From Coriobacteriales bacterium (lineage in GTDB: Bacteria > Actinomycetota > Coriobacteriia > Coriobacteriales > UBA8131), in the NCBI GenBank assembly GCA_031263665.1, contig JAISFJ010000010.1, forward strand, positions 1 to 7,153: a DNA stretch of 7,153 nucleotides. Direction: 5' to 3'. Shown here one piece after another: positions 5,246 through 7,153 of the stretch. The position numbers were made by a program, and so were the translations under genes. The first letter of the stretch is position 1, and every line of letters starts with the position of its first letter. The notes beneath the pieces were generated by a model, which was given only the letters and a program-made list of their open reading frames with translations, was not told the origin of the DNA and did not search any database.

Positions 5246-7105
5246 ATGGGAGCGTATCATCGACGGGGATTTTCTGCATACGGCGCAAGGGGCAGCCAAA
5301 ACTTTTCAGCTTATCGAGCCCCTTTGGTTTGTCAGATTCACCAGACCTGTCAAACTTCTCAGTCTGGTCAAACTTCTCAATCTGGTCAAACTTCTCAGTC
5401 TTGTCGGCCACCTACCTTGACGCTTGCACTGCCCCTCTTTGTCTTGGCGTTGCTCGTCGGGCTGCTGGTCAGTCTCATATCCACGGTTTCAAGCGCGTAT
5501 GCCGAAGAGGGGCTCTCAGTTGAGCAGCCGTCATCTGTCGCGGCAATGGCAGACGAGACAACCGAAGGAGCGCCGCTCGCAAACGCTCCAAACACCGCAA
5601 ACACCGCGAACTCTGCCAGCAATGACACGGCGAACTCTGCAAACGCCACGCAACCCACCGGCAATGACACGGCGGGCACCGTAAACACCGCGGCATCCAC
5701 CACACCCGAAGGATGGGTCTCCAACAAAACTGGTTGGCGTTACTACGTAGACGGAGTGCCGGTCACAGGACTTCAGACCATCACGGTCACGACTGATGAG
5801 GGCACAGAAAAGCGGACGTATTACTTTACTACCAAAGGCTATCGAGAGGCCGGTTGGCATAAGCTGAATGGGCAGTGGTACTTCTTTGACAGCTCCACAA
5901 AAGACGAGGAAACCGGTGCACAGATGTGGACGGGATGGCTTTCTCAGGGTAAGGATTGGTTTTACCTCAACGGGAAAGGGCAAATGCGCAAAGGGTGGCA
6001 AAAGATTGAAGAGAAGTGGTACTACTTCCGTGGCGGGGACAACGGCCGTATGTGGGTAGGATGGCTTAACGATGGCGGCAGTTGGTATTATCTCAAGCAA
6101 AATGAGAGTGGTCAGGCACCCATGGTCACCGGTCTGCAACGCCTTAAGTGGTCGAGGGGTACGAGTTGGTTCGCTTTCAGAGGTGGTGACTCGGGCAGGA
6201 TGCTCACCGGCTGGCATAAGCTGAAGGGCGAAAAGGACACCGAGGCTTCCTGGTACTACTTCAAACCCGGCGACGGAAACGCGTTGTCCGGTTGGCTTTA
6301 TTGGGGTGGTGGCTGGTTTTATCTCGATGCCGCCAACAATGGCAAAATGATGACGGGGTGGCAACGCCTCAAGTGGTCAAAGGGTACGAGCTGGTTTTAC
6401 TTCAGAGGCGGCGATTCAGGCAGGATGGTTACCGGCTGGCATAAGCTGAAATATGGAAAAGAAACCGAGGCCTTCTGGTATTATTTCAGACCCGGTGACG
6501 GGAATATGTATAGCAGCGGCTGGTTGCAGCTTGGACGCGCCTGGTACTACCTCAGTAGCAGCGGCAAGATGCTCAGTGGCTGGCAGACGTTTGGTAACGC
6601 GGTCTATTATCTTGGTGGCAGCGACTCCGGACGCATGAGGACCGGATGGGCGGCGTATGGCAATACTCAACGATTTTTAGATAATGAAGGATTGTGGCAT
6701 GGAACAGCTTTCGATCAGAAGATGAAGACCATCCAAAATAGAGCGGGTAACACTCTTTATGGCAGCTTTCAGTATGTGGCCTCATTTAATTATCGACGTA
6801 CCTACGATACTCCCAGTGGGCACTGGGCTCCTGGCTATGCCATGCAGATGTATGACAACGGTGCGGGAAACTGCTATCGTTACGCGGCGCTGTTCTGCAT
6901 GATTGCTCTGGCGCATGGTTATGACGCGCAGGTGGTGACCGGTTCCGTACCCAGCCGTTCCGGCGGATGGGCTCCCCATGGTTGGGTGGAGATATATCAT
7001 CAAGGAACCACCTACATCTGCGACCCCGACTTGGAACACTCCATGCCCCGATACGGCTGGTACTGGGTAACCTACGCCAACGCCCCTGTAACCTACCGCA
7101 AGTAA
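5246..7105 (+). CDS. Secreted cell-wall-binding repeat protein with C-terminal transglutaminase-like domain
   Basis: A 619-residue exported protein. The ATG at 5246 has GAGGAGG 5 bases upstream. The first 56 residues are an unusually long polar leader with repeated QTSQSG. A hydrophobic core (58-78) and SSAYA-EE follow, with probable signal peptidase I cleavage near residue 86. Residues 87-154 are an Ala/Asn/Thr-rich linker. Residues 156-486 hold about 14 GW...WYYF-type repeats of the choline/glucan-binding class, which should hold the protein on the envelope. Residues about 487-619 look like a transglutaminase/papain-like fold: GNCYRYAALF (Cys543), APHGWVEIY (His578) and TTYICDPD (Asp593) give the Cys-His-Asp order. 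Such domains crosslink or cleave peptide bonds; which applies here is unknown. There is no LPXTG or membrane anchor. It is transcribed divergently from the acylation operon. Confidence 0.9.
   Translation: MGAYHRRGFSAYGARGSQNFSAYRAPLVCQIHQTCQTSQSGQTSQSGQTSQSCRPPTLTLALPLFVLALLVGLLVSLISTVSSAYAEEGLSVEQPSSVAAMADETTEGAPLANAPNTANTANSASNDTANSANATQPTGNDTAGTVNTAASTTPEGWVSNKTGWRYYVDGVPVTGLQTITVTTDEGTEKRTYYFTTKGYREAGWHKLNGQWYFFDSSTKDEETGAQMWTGWLSQGKDWFYLNGKGQMRKGWQKIEEKWYYFRGGDNGRMWVGWLNDGGSWYYLKQNESGQAPMVTGLQRLKWSRGTSWFAFRGGDSGRMLTGWHKLKGEKDTEASWYYFKPGDGNALSGWLYWGGGWFYLDAANNGKMMTGWQRLKWSKGTSWFYFRGGDSGRMVTGWHKLKYGKETEAFWYYFRPGDGNMYSSGWLQLGRAWYYLSSSGKMLSGWQTFGNAVYYLGGSDSGRMRTGWAAYGNTQRFLDNEGLWHGTAFDQKMKTIQNRAGNTLYGSFQYVASFNYRRTYDTPSGHWAPGYAMQMYDNGAGNCYRYAALFCMIALAHGYDAQVVTGSVPSRSGGWAPHGWVEIYHQGTTYICDPDLEHSMPRYGWYWVTYANAPVTYRK
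5351..5404 (+). repeat. 18-bp tandem repeat (three copies) in the signal-peptide leader
   Basis: Copies of caaacttctcagtctggt lie at 5351-5368, 5369-5386 (one change) and 5387-5404 (one change). They encode QTSQSG, QTSQSG and QTSQSC immediately before the hydrophobic signal core. A diverged half-copy (HQTC) precedes them. This part would be removed with the signal peptide. Confidence 0.85.
5711..6703 (+). repeat. Array of about 14 cell-wall-binding repeats (choline/glucan-binding type)
   Basis: Units of roughly 20-28 residues run from G156 to G486 of the encoded protein, each starting GW or GL, with an aromatic WYYF/WFYL core and a turn such as GGDSGRM or GNGKM followed by TG. Early units (156-203) and the last (468-486) are more diverged. 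In known families this fold binds choline, glucans or other wall polymers; the ligand here is not predictable. Confidence 0.85.
6131..6580 (+). repeat. 225-bp (75-residue) tandem duplication within the binding array
   Basis: Protein residues 296-370 and 371-445 align end to end. Each copy holds three binding units: QRLKWS.GTSWF.FRGGDSGRM.TG, GWHKLK...TEA.WYYF.PGDGN and a shorter GWL unit. At DNA level the segments starting at 6137 and 6362 are very similar, exactly 225 bases apart, with changes mostly at third codon positions. This is a fairly recent block duplication within an older repeat array. Confidence 0.8.
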
Positions 7106-7114
7106 ACTGGAGGT

Positions 7115-7137
7115 GCTGCGCCCAAAGCGGCTATTTT
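7115..7137 (+). terminator. Weak terminator-like hairpin after the transglutaminase-like gene
   Basis: Ten bases after the TAA, gctgc (7115-7119) can pair with gcggc (7127-7131), including one G-U pair, around a 7-base loop, followed by tatttt. The stem is short and the T-run broken, so this may be only a partial or chance signal. The last 16 bases of the window show no gene start with a ribosome-binding site. Confidence 0.3.
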
Positions 7138-7153
7138 CGCACGATCAGTATGA

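Noticed and set aside
5188..5523. 111-residue plus-strand frame starting in the palindrome and overlapping the transglutaminase-like gene
   Set aside because: It starts at a GTG without an SD. The GAGGAGG lies inside it and clearly serves the ATG at 5246. Its SNFSVW repeats are only the shifted reading of the 18-bp DNA repeat.
5531..6364. 277-residue minus-strand open frame across the wall-binding repeats
   Set aside because: It lies opposite the coding repeats and repeats with their period. No domain or ribosome-binding site supports it.
5351..6703. CRISPR-like array
   Set aside because: The repeats are contiguous or diverged coding repeats in one reading frame, with no unique spacers of constant length.

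Overview
The window looks like chromosomal DNA from a moderately GC-rich Gram-positive bacterium. My best guess is the Coriobacteriia (Actinomycetota). The reasons are a large secreted protein built from YG/GW cell-wall-binding repeats, an AlgI/AlgX-type O-acylation pair with no alginate genes, and a lipoprotein with an Ala/Glu helix, a Ser-rich linker and a short Cys-containing tail. The taxon is an inference from protein style; there is no rRNA or other marker.

Layout. Bases 1-578 (+) carry the 3' end of folC, cut by the left edge and opening with a Pro/Val minisatellite. It converges on, and overlaps by 4 bases, the end of a minus-strand operon. In transcription order that operon has a probable promoter (4988-4959), a 22-codon leader ORF (4911-4843), an MBOAT O-acyltransferase (4836-3133), an AlgX/DHHW-type SGNH protein (3114-1387) and a lipoprotein (1345-575). 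Bases 4837-5245 are a divergent control region. It holds back-to-back promoters, three 9-bp tandem repeats and a 161-bp imperfect palindrome. On the plus strand a 619-residue exported protein follows (5246-7105), with about 14 wall-binding repeats and a C-terminal transglutaminase-like domain. A weak terminator-like hairpin ends the window.

How it may work together. The MBOAT would move an acyl (probably acetyl) group across the membrane, and the AlgX-like protein would place it on a surface or wall glycan. The lipoprotein is an unassigned envelope partner. The divergent transglutaminase-like protein would bind the wall and act on protein or peptide there. The whole non-folC part therefore looks like an envelope-modification locus. 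The acyl donor, the acceptor and any functional link across the divergent promoter are inferred, not seen.

The most notable non-coding signals are the SD-bearing leader ORF placed 6 bases before an MBOAT start that has no SD, and the long hairpin lying in the 5' leader of the transglutaminase gene. A third is a set of in-frame low-complexity insertions, in several unrelated proteins, that share DNA words.
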